Shown: positions 37,801-45,869 of the stretch, piece by piece
Layout of the letters: each line of letters begins with the position of its first letter
Position numbering within the stretch: the stretch's first letter is position 1
DNA from: Mesorhizobium jarvisii
Lineage (GTDB): Bacteria; Pseudomonadota; Alphaproteobacteria; Rhizobiales; Rhizobiaceae
Reading direction: 5' to 3'
NCBI RefSeq assembly: GCF_003601985.1
Contig: NZ_QZXA01000010.1
Coordinates: 1-64,000, forward strand
DNA length: 64,000 nucleotides
The notes under the pieces: generated by a model
Seen by the model: only the letters and a program-made list of their open reading frames with translations
Told to the model about the DNA's origin: nothing
Databases searched by the model: none
Translations under genes and position numbers: made by a program

Positions 37801-40800
37801 TCGACGTCCTTGCGGGTCTCGGCGAGCTTGCCGAGATCGTCTTCCAGCGCGCGGCTCAGCATGTCGCGGCCTTCGGCCAGCCTGCCGACATGGCCGGCGA
37901 TGACGCCGTCGATATCGCCGCGGCTTTCGCTCAGCCTCTGCAGGTCGGCCTCGAGGGCGCGCTTGAGAATGTCGCGGCCTTCGGCGAGCTTCTCAACCTG
38001 GCCGGCCACCAGCCCGTCGATGCTGGAGCGGCTTTCGGCGAGCTTGGCGAGATCGGCTTCGAGGGCGCGCCTGAGAACGTCGCGGCCTTCGGCCAGTTTC
38101 TCGACCTGGCCGGCGACCAGGCCGTCGATGCTCGAACGGCTCTCGGCCAGCTTGGCAAGATCGTCCTCGAGCGCCCTGGACAGGGTCGAGCGTTCCTGGA
38201 CAAGCCTGTCGGCATGGCTGCTGACCAGGCCGCTGACGCTCTCGAGGTCGGCTTCCAGCGCCTTCGACAGCGTCGAACGGTCCTGGACGAGCCGCTCGGC
38301 ATGGCTGTTGACGAGGGTGTTGACGCTATCAAGGTCGACTTCCAGCGCCTTCGACAGGGTCGAACGATCCTGGACGAGCCGCTCGGAATGGCTGTTGACG
38401 AGGTTGTTGACACTTTCGAGATCGGCTTCGAGCGCCCTGGCGAACTGGGCGCGGTCGTCGACCAGCTTCTGCGACTGGTCGGCAACGGTGTTCTTGATGG
38501 TGTTGAGGTCGGCTTCGAGGGCGCGCTTGAGAATGTCGCGGCCTTCGGCAAGCTTCTCGACCTGACCTGCGACCAGCCCGTCGATGCTGGAGCGGCTGTC
38601 GGCCAGCTTCGCGAGGTCGTCCTCGAGAGCCTTCGACAAGGTCGAACGATCCTGAACGAGCCTGTTCATGTGGTCGGCGATGACGCTGTTCACATTCTGC
38701 AAGTCGGCTTCGAGGACCCGCGAAAGCTGTCCGCGATCCTCCGCCAGCCTTTCCGACTGGCTCGATATGACACCCTTGATGGTGCTGAGGTCCGATTCCA
38801 GCGCGCGCTTGAGAATGTCGCGGCCCTCGGCCAGCTTCTCGACCTGACCGGCGACGAGGCCGTCAATGCTCGAGCGGCTTTCGGCCAGCTTGGCAAGGTC
38901 GGCTTCCAGCGTCTGCGACAGCAGGCTGCGGTCGTTGGCGAGCTTGACCGAGTGATCGTCAAGCAAGCCCCTGATGCCAGATAGATCGTCCTCGAGCGAA
39001 CGGCCGAGTTGGCTACGGTCTTCCACGAGCTTTGCCGAATGCACCTCGATCAGGCTCTTAATGCCGGCAATATCGTTTTCCAAGGCCTTGGCGAGCACCG
39101 CACGGCCTTCGGCGATCTTCTCGACCTGACCGGCAACCAGCCCGTCAATGCTGGCGCGGCTGTCGGACAGTTTGCCGAGGTCGGCTTCCAGGGCGCGCGA
39201 CAGAATGTTGCGGCCCTCGGCGAGTTTTCCAACATGACCGGCGACCATTTCATCAATGATCGTGCGCGCTTGCACGAGTTTTCCGGAGTCTTCGTTGAGA
39301 GCTAGCGAAAGCCGGTTGCGGCCTTCTTCCAGCCTTTCGAGGTGGCTGCCGAGCGACGCGTCGATGGCGGCGCGCGATTCGTTGACCTTGCGCAGATCCT
39401 CTTCGAGGGCGCGCGCGATCAGGCTGCGGCCTTCGGCCAGCTTCTGCACCTGGTTGGTCACCGCGGCATCGATGCCGTCGCGGCTTTCGGCGAATTTCTC
39501 CAGGTCCGCCTGCATGGCGGCCGCCATGCGGTCGCGGCTTTCGGACAGCTTGCGGCTGTGGTTTTCGACGGCTTCCTCAATGCCGACACGGGCGTCGGCG
39601 AGCCGCTGGATGTCGCTATCGAAGGAACGCGAGACGACATGACGCGCCGCTTCCATGCGACCGGCAAAATCGCTGGCGCGAGCCTCCAGCATGCTCGACG
39701 TCGAGGTGACGATGTCAGCCATGTCGGCGCCGATCTGGGTCTTGCCCTGATCGATCATCGCGGCCAGCGTATCCTTGCTCTCGGCGAAGGTGTGGGCGAT
39801 TTCGCGGGCGCGCTCGACCAGCGTCTCGTTGATCTGCCGGGCGCGGGCCTCGAGCGCGGCGTTGAGCTTCTGCGTGCCGGTGTCGAGCGCTTCGGCGCGG
39901 GTCTGGAATTCGCTGATCAGGGCCTGGCCGCGTTCGGCCAGCGTACGTTCGATGCCGTTGAGACTGGCTTCGAATTCCGAATTAAGGGTGCGCGCGGCGC
40001 CGCCGAGCAGCGAAACCATGCCGGTGGTGCGATCGTCGAGCAGATCGGTCAGCGACCGGGTCAGGCCGTCCGTCGTATCCGTCAGCTTGGCGATGCGCGT
40101 GTCGAGCAGGCTGGCGAAGGCCTCGCCGGAGGTCGAAAGCTTGTCGGTGATGGTGTCGAGCCGGCCTTCCACCGAATCGAAGATCGACATCGAACTTTCA
40201 TTGATGCGGTCGATGAGCGTGTCGCCGGAATTGGTGATCGTCATCGACAGCTTGGTCGACGCATTGAGGATCGAGTCGCGTATGATGTCGCTGGCGGAGC
40301 CGATTTCATCCCTGAGCGTTTCATGCGCACCGGCGATCGAGGCACGGACGCGCTCGGCATGGGTGACGACTGCCTCGCGCTCGCTGCCAAGCCCGTCGAC
40401 GAGCGAACGGATGCGGGTTTCGTTTTCCGAATAGGAGCGCTCGATCTGGTTGACTTCGCTGTGGACCAGCGTTTCCAGCTCCACGGCGCGGGCAAGCGTG
40501 CGTTCGATGCCTTCGCCCATTGCCGCCACCTCGCGGCGAACGGCCTGGCCGATCATCATGACGCGATCCTGCGCCATGTTTTCCGGCTCGGTCAGGCGGA
40601 AGGCCACTTCCGTCATCGACTGGGCGGCAATGCGCATGTCCTGGGCGCGGCGAATCATGGCTGCGAAAGCCCAGAACAGGATGATCGGCACGATCGCCGC
40701 GACGGCGAGGCCAATCAGCTCGGGACGGGCAAGGAACTGGTCGAGTGTGCGGATCCTCCAGATGCTCGGTCCGAACAGCAGGTTGGCGAGCCCGCCGGCG

Positions 40801-41249
40801 CCGGCGATCCAGGCGAGCGAGACAAAGGCAACAATCCAGTAGACGGTGTTGGAGGCGCGCCTGTTGAGGCCGTGCAGGAGGGTCTTGTAATCCTTCTGAC
40901 GATCATCATTGGCCGGCGCGAAGCCCGTCGTGGACTGGGTGCCATTGCCATTGCCATTGCGTGTCTCAACGGGGCGCAGTTCGGCCGGCTTGGCCTTCGG
41001 CGCGGGATTCGCGGGCTGATTGGCAATGGGAGCCTGATTGGCGGCGGCTGCCGGCTTCTGGTTGCGTCCCTCGCGTGCCAGCTCGTCGGCGGCCTGGGAT
41101 ATCTGCGCTTCCAGATCTTCCATCGAAGCCGCGATATCGAGATCGCCGCTGCCGATATCGCCGCTGAGGTCGAGATCGAGCGCTTTTTCCAGTTCCCTGG
41201 CCACGTCGCTGTCGAGATTTCTCGTCGTCGTCGTTGGTTTCTTTGCCAT
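34836..41249 (-). CDS. rgsE: Growth pole ring protein homologue (GPR/RgsE), giant coiled-coil membrane protein
   Basis: A 2137-residue protein. An acidic N-terminal domain (about 1-135) is followed by two membrane helices (about 136-158 and 178-199), then about 1600 residues of continuous helix with regular repeats, a proline/alanine-rich linker (about 1910-2010) and a small C-terminal helical domain (about 2015-2137). This architecture and size match the Agrobacterium GROWTH POLE RING protein (about 2115 residues) and Sinorhizobium RgsE, which form a ring at the growing pole and are needed for polar growth and rod shape. Segments resemble apolipoprotein- and TolA-like helices. The gene is the largest in the window and stands alone, divergent from an Hpt gene. 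Confidence 0.88.
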   Translation of the reverse strand: MAKKPTTTTRNLDSDVARELEKALDLDLSGDIGSGDLDIAASMEDLEAQISQAADELAREGRNQKPAAAANQAPIANQPANPAPKAKPAELRPVETRNGNGNGTQSTTGFAPANDDRQKDYKTLLHGLNRRASNTVYWIVAFVSLAWIAGAGGLANLLFGPSIWRIRTLDQFLARPELIGLAVAAIVPIILFWAFAAMIRRAQDMRIAAQSMTEVAFRLTEPENMAQDRVMMIGQAVRREVAAMGEGIERTLARAVELETLVHSEVNQIERSYSENETRIRSLVDGLGSEREAVVTHAERVRASIAGAHETLRDEIGSASDIIRDSILNASTKLSMTITNSGDTLIDRINESSMSIFDSVEGRLDTITDKLSTSGEAFASLLDTRIAKLTDTTDGLTRSLTDLLDDRTTGMVSLLGGAARTLNSEFEASLNGIERTLAERGQALISEFQTRAEALDTGTQKLNAALEARARQINETLVERAREIAHTFAESKDTLAAMIDQGKTQIGADMADIVTSTSSMLEARASDFAGRMEAARHVVSRSFDSDIQRLADARVGIEEAVENHSRKLSESRDRMAAAMQADLEKFAESRDGIDAAVTNQVQKLAEGRSLIARALEEDLRKVNESRAAIDASLGSHLERLEEGRNRLSLALNEDSGKLVQARTIIDEMVAGHVGKLAEGRNILSRALEADLGKLSDSRASIDGLVAGQVEKIAEGRAVLAKALENDIAGIKSLIEVHSAKLVEDRSQLGRSLEDDLSGIRGLLDDHSVKLANDRSLLSQTLEADLAKLAESRSSIDGLVAGQVEKLAEGRDILKRALESDLSTIKGVISSQSERLAEDRGQLSRVLEADLQNVNSVIADHMNRLVQDRSTLSKALEDDLAKLADSRSSIDGLVAGQVEKLAEGRDILKRALEADLNTIKNTVADQSQKLVDDRAQFARALEADLESVNNLVNSHSERLVQDRSTLSKALEVDLDSVNTLVNSHAERLVQDRSTLSKALEADLESVSGLVSSHADRLVQERSTLSRALEDDLAKLAESRSSIDGLVAGQVEKLAEGRDVLRRALEADLAKLAESRSSIDGLVAGQVEKLAEGRDILKRALEADLQRLSESRGDIDGVIAGHVGRLAEGRDMLSRALEDDLGKLAETRKDVDRSLSGHIDQIAARSTDISAAIAADVEKIEQAFSRQTGIIEERAGTMERALSTGVDNVRSVLEKSAVFVAGALREKVLEVTSALHEQAGAAFSDADRKIAERAEQTSAALLARAEDIARTFEEADRRLHARAEDTSNALLARADDTSSSLLARAHETADQLAARAGEIAGTFELADQKLAARAQETADQLAARAQDTADHLAARASEIAGTFDAADQKLVARAVETAQSLAARAGDILRNFESADQRLGMRIGESAEALAARATDLGRIFDAADQQLVSRIAEGSDALSSRASEIGRIFDEADQRLVSRIADSSSTIGEHAQTIVGAFASTEQKVADRARQTGQELAVHAREIEQALAGADERLASTAAAAAARVEEQIASVENRLAHTTETIGQRLNEQVSSAEAQLVSRANVIAETFTAVGQHIGQSTNDAAKTIGANTRELNTMLAARSAEMSKILDETARPLVERFAQGGSELQKSMEEVTERATEKLRSENAALVNALANRTAETLSAVEGARSSLSDSVADLIGRMTNSSSQLGQLIEQAAVNLGQVDERLTGSTQSFAATTEKAAQTFASSARLVDSNTTRLTELSSSTLREVASIATKFDEHSRLLASASDLLSSAQSNLEHTLERQSSLEDLAVGLVKKSEDLERVMRSFENLVGQTLQNAEGKTMESADKIRNAITDVVDSATKRFADATDEMRRTASSIKSELDLTRAELKKGVIEMPEEAKESTSAIRRAVSEQINALKELSDIVAKSGRGGGDSPEPRNLRPAPQAPAARPAEPPRRAPAPQPELRTPQAPLGGAALRGTLDLERPAEPRQRPDAGARTPQGGWVRDLLTAASNEADLRPAAPPSAPAEAPRAAPAQRSPLHVVESLNSLSVDIARAIDHDASIELWNRYRRGERDVFTRRLYTLKGQQTFDEIRRKYQGEAEFRAAVDRYCDDFEKLLKDVSRNDRDNIMAQTYLTSDTGKVYTMLAHASGRLH
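38000..39160 (-). repeat. Internal 29/36-residue helical repeats in the GPR/RgsE homologue
   Basis: Five near-identical SIDGLVAGQVEK units occur at about 39142, 38860, 38578, 38122 and 38014 (plus-strand position of the shared CC in the CCGTC run). Spacings are 282, 282, 456 and 108 bp, that is 94, 94, 152 and 36 residues. A 36-residue unit (SRSSIDGLVAGQVEKLAEGR...) alternates with 29-residue units (RLVQDRSTLSKALEADLESV...): 94 is 36+29+29 and 152 is 36+4x29. The two unit lengths differ by exactly one heptad. DNA identity is high, especially among the 36-residue units. Confidence 0.85.
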
Positions 41250-41392
41250 GCCTTCGCTACCCTGTACTAGCTGCCGCGGGGCTTATAATTGTCTTTTGTC
41301 GTACCCCCGCGCAGGAGGCTGAAAATGGACCTTCGTATCGTAATGACACAGAGGGATAAAGAAAACATGCATTCCGCGGGATACGTAAAACT

Positions 41393-41463
41393 TTAAATAT
41401 AAGGTTAACGCAACCGTGATCCGGGCGCCGTTTTCGCAACATTTTTCCGGGCCATCCATTAAC
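41393..41463. promoter_or_regulatory. TTAA-type sites (possible CtrA boxes) between GPR/RgsE and the Hpt gene
   Basis: TTAA (41393-41396) and TTAAC (41405-41409) are separated by 8 bp, and another TTAAC lies at 41459-41463, in a locally AT-rich divergent intergenic region. The CtrA consensus is TTAA-N7-TTAA(C), so the first pair is one base off. Suggestive only. Confidence 0.25.
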
Positions 41464-41523
41464 CCGTTGTCCATTGGATTCGCCTAGTTTTTCAGGCGGC
41501 CGAAGAAAACGGAGTTCGAGTTC

Positions 41524-41892
41524 ATGCGTGGCGAAAGCGGCATTGCCTTTTCAATGCCCGGAGGCGACGTCTCGGGAACCAGACAGTCCCGACCGGTCGA
41601 TTTGGCACACCTTGCCCGGCAAACGATGGGCGACCGCGCCCTCGAGCAAGAGGTGCTGGCGCTGTTTGTACAGCAGGCGCTGTCGGTACGCGACAAAATA
41701 GTCGATGCCGATCTCAAGGACCGGCTTCTGCTGGCGCATGGGTTGAAAGGGTCTGCTCGCGGCGTCGGCGCCTTTGCGATCGCCGATTGTGCCACTGAGA
41801 TCGAGCGGCAGCCGGAAGACGGCCAGGCCCTCAAGCGGCTCGGCAAACTGATCGACGAAGTGCGTGATTTCATCGCCGCCATCAATCGCTGA
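41524..41892 (+). CDS. Hpt domain protein
   Basis: A 122-residue histidine phosphotransfer protein. The phosphoaccepting histidine is H72 in LLLAHGLKGSARGVGAFAIAD, a classic Hpt motif (HxLKGxA); the remainder is helical, as expected of a four-helix bundle. No kinase or receiver is encoded next to it, so its partners are unknown. It is not clearly the CckA-CtrA phosphotransferase ChpT, which is larger and has a degenerate ATPase-like domain. The gene is divergent from the GPR/RgsE homologue across a 274-bp intergenic region. Confidence 0.9.
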   Translation: MRGESGIAFSMPGGDVSGTRQSRPVDLAHLARQTMGDRALEQEVLALFVQQALSVRDKIVDADLKDRLLLAHGLKGSARGVGAFAIADCATEIERQPEDGQALKRLGKLIDEVRDFIAAINR

Positions 41893-41991
41893 CCCGGTTT
41901 GTGGAAAAACGTCACCGAGAGGCGCTTTCGCACGGCAGTTGACTTGTCTGCCGGAGTGATTATCTCGGCGGAAACTCCCTTCAGGTGACAA

Positions 41992-42312
41992 ATGACCAAG
42001 CTGACCTTCATCGCCCATGACGGCACACAATTCGACGTGGACGCCGAAAACGGCTCGACGGTCATGGAAAACGCCATCCGCAACGCCGTGCCGGGGATCG
42101 AGGCGGAGTGCGGCGGCGCCTGCGCCTGCGCCACCTGCCATGTCTATGTCGACGAGGCCTGGACGGCGGAAGTGGGCGAGCCGGAAGCGATGGAAGAGGA
42201 CATGCTGGACTTCGCCTACAACGTCCAGCCGAACTCGCGGCTGTCCTGCCAGATCAAGGTGCGCGACGCGCTCGACGGCCTGGTGGTGCGGGTACCCGAG
42301 CGCCAGGGCTGA
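41992..42312 (+). CDS. fdxB: 2Fe-2S ferredoxin (adrenodoxin type)
   Basis: A 106-residue ferredoxin of the adrenodoxin/FdxB class. Cluster ligands are visible as C40, C46 and C49 in AECGGACACATCHVYV and C86 in RLSCQIKV, the CX5CX2C...C pattern. Its acidic surface loop (EEDMLDFAYNVQ) is typical of proteins that pass electrons to P450s or other partners. It lies about 80 bp upstream of a ferredoxin-reductase-like flavoprotein on the same strand, which is probably its reductase. The gene symbol is the customary one for this family. Confidence 0.92.
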   Translation: MTKLTFIAHDGTQFDVDAENGSTVMENAIRNAVPGIEAECGGACACATCHVYVDEAWTAEVGEPEAMEEDMLDFAYNVQPNSRLSCQIKVRDALDGLVVRVPERQG

Positions 42313-42393
42313 AAAGCGGATTTTTCCCACTGCCGCTTGGCAGCGGGCCGGTGGTCATGCAGTCTCACGCCATCCAGCAACGAGGCAGGGCGC

Positions 42394-43425
42394 ATGACCG
42401 GGATCATCAGCACAGACGTTCTCATTGTCGGGGCAGGGCCTGTTGGCCTGTTCGCCGTGTTCGAGCTCGGCCTGTTCGACATGAAATGCCACCTGATCGA
42501 TATCCTCGACAAACCCGGCGGCCAATGCGCGGAACTCTATCCGGAAAAGCCGATCTACGACATTCCCGGCTGGCCTTCGATTTCGGCGCAAGGGCTGGTC
42601 GACAAGCTGCTCGAGCAGATCCATCCGTTCAAGCCTGACTTCACCTACAACCGCATGGTCTCCAGCCTCGAGAAACTGGAGGACGGCGGCTTTCGCGTCA
42701 TCACGGACGAGAACGAGGTGTTCGAGGCAAAGGTGGTGGTGATCGCCGCCGGCGGCGGCTCGTTCCAGCCGAAACGCCCGCCGATCCCGGGCATCGAGCC
42801 CTATGAGGGCAAGAGCGTCTTCTATTCGGTGCGCCGGATCGAGGATTTTCGCGGCCACGACCTTGTCATCGTCGGTGGCGGCGATTCGGCGCTCGACTGG
42901 ACGCTCAACCTGCAGCCGGTGGCCAAGAGCGTGACGCTCGTTCATCGGCGCCCTGAATTCCGCGCGGCGCCCGACAGCGTCAACAAAATGTATGCCATGC
43001 AGGAGATGAAGCAGCTGGCATTCAGGGTCGGGCAGGTGACCGGCCTGACCGGCGCCGACGGCCAGCTGTCATCGGCCACCATCAAGGGTGGTCCGGAAGG
43101 TGATATCGAAGTGCCATGCACCCGCATGCTGCCCTTCTTCGGCCTGACCATGAAGCTCGGGCCGATCGCGGAATGGGGGCTCAATCTCCACGAGAACCTG
43201 ATCCCGGTCGACACCGAGAAGTTCCAGACCTCGGTGCCCGGCATTTTTGCCGTCGGCGACATCAACTGGTATCCGGGCAAGCTGAAGCTGATCCTGTCAG
43301 GTTTTCATGAGGTGGCGCTTATGGCGCAGGCCGCCAAGCGCATCGTCAGCCCGGGTGAGCGGATCGTGTTCCAGTACACAACCTCGTCGACCAGCCTGCA
43401 GAAGAAGCTCGGCGTGGTGGAGTAA
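42394..43425 (+). CDS. Ferredoxin--NADP+ reductase, thioredoxin-reductase-like type
   Basis: A 343-residue flavoprotein of the TrxR-like FNR family. The FAD-binding VLIVGAGPVGLFAVFELG opens the protein and a second Rossmann NADP site is HDLVIVGGGDSALDWTLNL. The redox-active CxxC of thioredoxin reductase is absent, as expected for this FNR group. The C-terminal GIFAVGDINWYPGKLKLILSGFHEVALMAQAA is characteristic. ATG 42394, preceded by GAGGCAGGG, is preferred over an upstream ATG. Beside a 2Fe-2S ferredoxin, it most likely forms a small electron-transfer pair. Confidence 0.92.
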   Translation: MTGIISTDVLIVGAGPVGLFAVFELGLFDMKCHLIDILDKPGGQCAELYPEKPIYDIPGWPSISAQGLVDKLLEQIHPFKPDFTYNRMVSSLEKLEDGGFRVITDENEVFEAKVVVIAAGGGSFQPKRPPIPGIEPYEGKSVFYSVRRIEDFRGHDLVIVGGGDSALDWTLNLQPVAKSVTLVHRRPEFRAAPDSVNKMYAMQEMKQLAFRVGQVTGLTGADGQLSSATIKGGPEGDIEVPCTRMLPFFGLTMKLGPIAEWGLNLHENLIPVDTEKFQTSVPGIFAVGDINWYPGKLKLILSGFHEVALMAQAAKRIVSPGERIVFQYTTSSTSLQKKLGVVE

Positions 43426-43434
43426 AGAGCGCTT

Positions 43435-44928
43435 CTATTCCGCGATGACGGGCGCGACAGCCTCGTCGCGTCCGCGCAGCGCCTTTTCCGGCATCAGCAT
43501 CATTGCGACAAGCGCCAGCCCCAGGGTGATGCCGGCGGTGATGAAGATCATCACGAACGGCAAGGCTGACGTCAGCTGGATATGTGTCTGCGAGCCCTCG
43601 GCGGAGAGCGGCAGGCCATAGCCCAGCGCCACCGCACCGAGCAGGGCGACGCCCAGCGCGCCACCCAGTGTGCGCAAGAAGGTCAGCACGCCGGTCGCGA
43701 CCCCGAGATGGGTTCGATCGACGGCGTTCTGGACAGAGACGGTCGCGACGGGGAATGTCGTTCCGCTGCCCAGGCCGATCAGGGTGGTCAGGATCTCGAC
43801 CTCGAGCAGCGAGGCGTGTCCGGCAATGGCACTAAGCACGCCGATGCTGACAATGGCCAAAGCGATGCCGATCATGGCGATACGCTTGTAGTGCACGAAG
43901 CGGGGGATCAGACGGCCGCTGGAGGCGGCACCGGCGACCGTGCCGAGCAAAAGGCCGAGCATGGCCAGTCCCGATTCACTGACGGAGAGCCCGATCACGG
44001 TTTGTAGATAGACCGGCAGGTAGACCGAAGCGCCGATATTGGCGGCCTGCAGCAGGAACATCGACAGCGCACCGGCGAGCACGATCGGGTTGCCCAACAC
44101 TTCAAGCGAGATCAACGGTTCGGCGGCCCTCAGCAGCCTCAGTGCGAACAGGGCCCAGAACACGGCCGACCCGGTCACCAGGCCGAGAATTTCGCCCGAA
44201 AACCAGGGATAGGTGCTGCCGCCCCAGTTGAGCGCCAGAAGCAGAAGTGCCGTGGCGATAACCAGAAGCACGGCGCCCAACCCGTCGATACGGTGATGTT
44301 TGGCCGCGATCGGCAGCTTCTTCAGTGGCTTGTTGATGATGGCCATGGCCACCAGCCCAAGCGGAATGTTGATCCAGAAGATCAGCGACCAGTGCAGATG
44401 CTCGGCAAAGGTGCCGCCCAGCAGTGGCCCTGCAATGCTGGCGACGGCCCAGGTGCCAGAGACCCAGGCCGCGTAGCGTGCGCGTTCGCGCGGCGGCACG
44501 AGGTCGCCGATCACGGTTTGCGCCAGCGCAAACAGGCCGCCGCCGCCCGCACCCTGGATCGCGCGCCCTATCACCAGCACGAACATGTTGGGGGCCATGG
44601 CGCTGACCAGCGATCCGGCGAGGAAGATGAGGATCGCTGCGTAAACGGTAGGGCGGCGGCCATAGACGTCGGAAATCTTGCCGTAGAGCGGTGCCACGGC
44701 GGTGGCGGTCAGGAGATAGCCAGTGACCATCCAGGGGAGATACTCGGCGTGGCCGAGTGCTCGCGCGATGGTCGGCATGGCGGGTGCGATAATGGTCTGG
44801 TCGAGCGCCGCTAACAGCATGGACAGAAGAACGCCGCCGATGATGGCGTTCTTCTCGCTTTCGGTCAGCGGCGTGGCGTCGGCCGCCATGGTCTGCTTGT
44901 CGACAGCCTGGTCCATAGTATTATCCAT
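43435..44928 (-). CDS. MFS efflux transporter, DHA2 (EmrB/QacA) family
   Basis: A 497-residue 14-helix drug:proton antiporter. The signature opening LLSMLLAALDQTIIAPAMPTIARALG and the helix 5 motif C ISGTWAVASIAGPLLGG-like VSGTWAVASIAGPLLGGTF are clear, as is GRRPTVYAAILIFLAGSLV (motif A). No adjacent EmrA-type adaptor exists, so it should export from cytoplasm to periplasm alone. The start is placed at ATG 44928; ATG 44916 is also possible and neither has a strong ribosome-binding site. A 218-bp gap upstream contains no recognisable gene. Confidence 0.9.
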   Translation of the reverse strand: MDNTMDQAVDKQTMAADATPLTESEKNAIIGGVLLSMLLAALDQTIIAPAMPTIARALGHAEYLPWMVTGYLLTATAVAPLYGKISDVYGRRPTVYAAILIFLAGSLVSAMAPNMFVLVIGRAIQGAGGGGLFALAQTVIGDLVPPRERARYAAWVSGTWAVASIAGPLLGGTFAEHLHWSLIFWINIPLGLVAMAIINKPLKKLPIAAKHHRIDGLGAVLLVIATALLLLALNWGGSTYPWFSGEILGLVTGSAVFWALFALRLLRAAEPLISLEVLGNPIVLAGALSMFLLQAANIGASVYLPVYLQTVIGLSVSESGLAMLGLLLGTVAGAASSGRLIPRFVHYKRIAMIGIALAIVSIGVLSAIAGHASLLEVEILTTLIGLGSGTTFPVATVSVQNAVDRTHLGVATGVLTFLRTLGGALGVALLGAVALGYGLPLSAEGSQTHIQLTSALPFVMIFITAGITLGLALVAMMLMPEKALRGRDEAVAPVIAE

Positions 44929-45146
44929 ATGCTTTGCGCGCGATCCGGGTCGACGATTGGGCTTGCTTGATGCGTTCGCCGCGCGATCGGTCGTGGTGCT
45001 CGTGCCTTGAGGGTTGCGCCTTGCCAACCCGTGATATGTCGTTCCGTTTAGGCCGATTTCGACTGCCGTTCGAAAATTTTTCGACGCTGGCACTACGCTT
45101 CGGCCCGGTTGGCTTGCGTCGGCGCCATCGCGCGCGCCGATGAAAT

Positions 45147-45770
45147 TCAGGCCGGCGGCGGCAGCCGACCGTTCTCGATGCGCTGGATGCGGTAGCGCAT
45201 GAGCCGCAGGATACGGCTTTCGAAATTGACGCTCTCGACGCGATCGAACTGCACCTGGGCGCGGTCGTGCCTGGCGAGAATGGCGGCGGTGATCTCGGCC
45301 GCCTTGGCCTTGGCCGTATCGCAATCCGTCCGCGGGTAGGTCGCCTTCAGCGCGTTTTCCAGCTCGCGGCCATAGTTCTTGGCGATCTCGACATGGCGTT
45401 CTTCATGGCGCTTGATGTCGGCCGACAGCGTGTCCCAGAACAGCTTCACGTCGGGATCCGCCTTGCGCGGGCGGCGCCATTCCGGAAGGATCACCTTGAC
45501 CTTGACCGTCACGGCGGCGTCGGCGATCCGGCAGGAGCCAGCCTGCGTGGCGTAGCTGATACGGGTGGTGAAGGCCATCTGGGTGGCGCCGGGGTGGCGC
45601 GAGCCCGTGCTTTTGACCTGCGGCCCGTGTTTGGAGAGCTGCTTCTCGATGTCTTCGAGCGTGCTGCCGCCAATGGAAAAGTAGCTGTATGTCTTGACGA
45701 GATTGGCCGCGCCCGCCGGAACAGCGGTCATGGCAAGCAGCAGCGCGCAAAGCAGGGATCGTTTCATCAT
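45147..45770 (-). CDS. DUF922 family zinc protease-like exported protein
   Basis: A 207-residue protein of the DUF922 family, predicted zinc-dependent peptidases. A signal peptide (KRSLLCALLLAMTAVPAGAAN) precedes a core with the zinc motif in ADIKRHEERHVEIAKNYGREL (HExxH as HEERH) and a following conserved E. The gene's neighbours do not indicate a substrate. The C-terminus is rich in basic residues (RILRLMRYRIQRIENGR). Expected location is periplasmic. Confidence 0.85.
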   Translation of the reverse strand: MMKRSLLCALLLAMTAVPAGAANLVKTYSYFSIGGSTLEDIEKQLSKHGPQVKSTGSRHPGATQMAFTTRISYATQAGSCRIADAAVTVKVKVILPEWRRPRKADPDVKLFWDTLSADIKRHEERHVEIAKNYGRELENALKATYPRTDCDTAKAKAAEITAAILARHDRAQVQFDRVESVNFESRILRLMRYRIQRIENGRLPPPA

Positions 45771-45869
45771 ATTGCCTCTTTACCCACCTTGCTTTACGGC
45801 CGTTGCCGGCGCAACGGAATTGATCCTTTGCGGATCACACATCGTTGATGAGCCCATGGTTGATGAGCA

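Noticed and set aside
34737..38984. A 1415-codon open frame on the plus strand
   Set aside because: It is antisense to the GPR/RgsE gene, which has convincing architecture and repeats. The antisense frame stays open because the repeat-rich, high-GC codons have few stops on the opposite strand; its translation has no recognisable family.
39342..41270. A 642-codon open frame on the plus strand
   Set aside because: Also antisense to the GPR/RgsE gene; its composition (rich in H, R, G and D) is that of reverse-strand translation of coiled-coil codons.
41524..41892. Calling the Hpt protein ChpT
   Set aside because: ChpT is about 200 residues or more and has a pseudo-histidine-kinase fold; this is a compact 122-residue canonical Hpt domain.
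44929..45146. Possible small gene or RNA in the 218-bp gap upstream of the EmrB-type MFS
   Set aside because: No ORF with a ribosome-binding site and no clear stem-loop with a T-run; an AT stretch near 45075-45090 is not enough.
43435..45324. Long form of the EmrB-type MFS protein (629 residues)
   Set aside because: The first about 130 residues are basic, low-complexity and lack homology; the normal N-terminus starts at about 44928.
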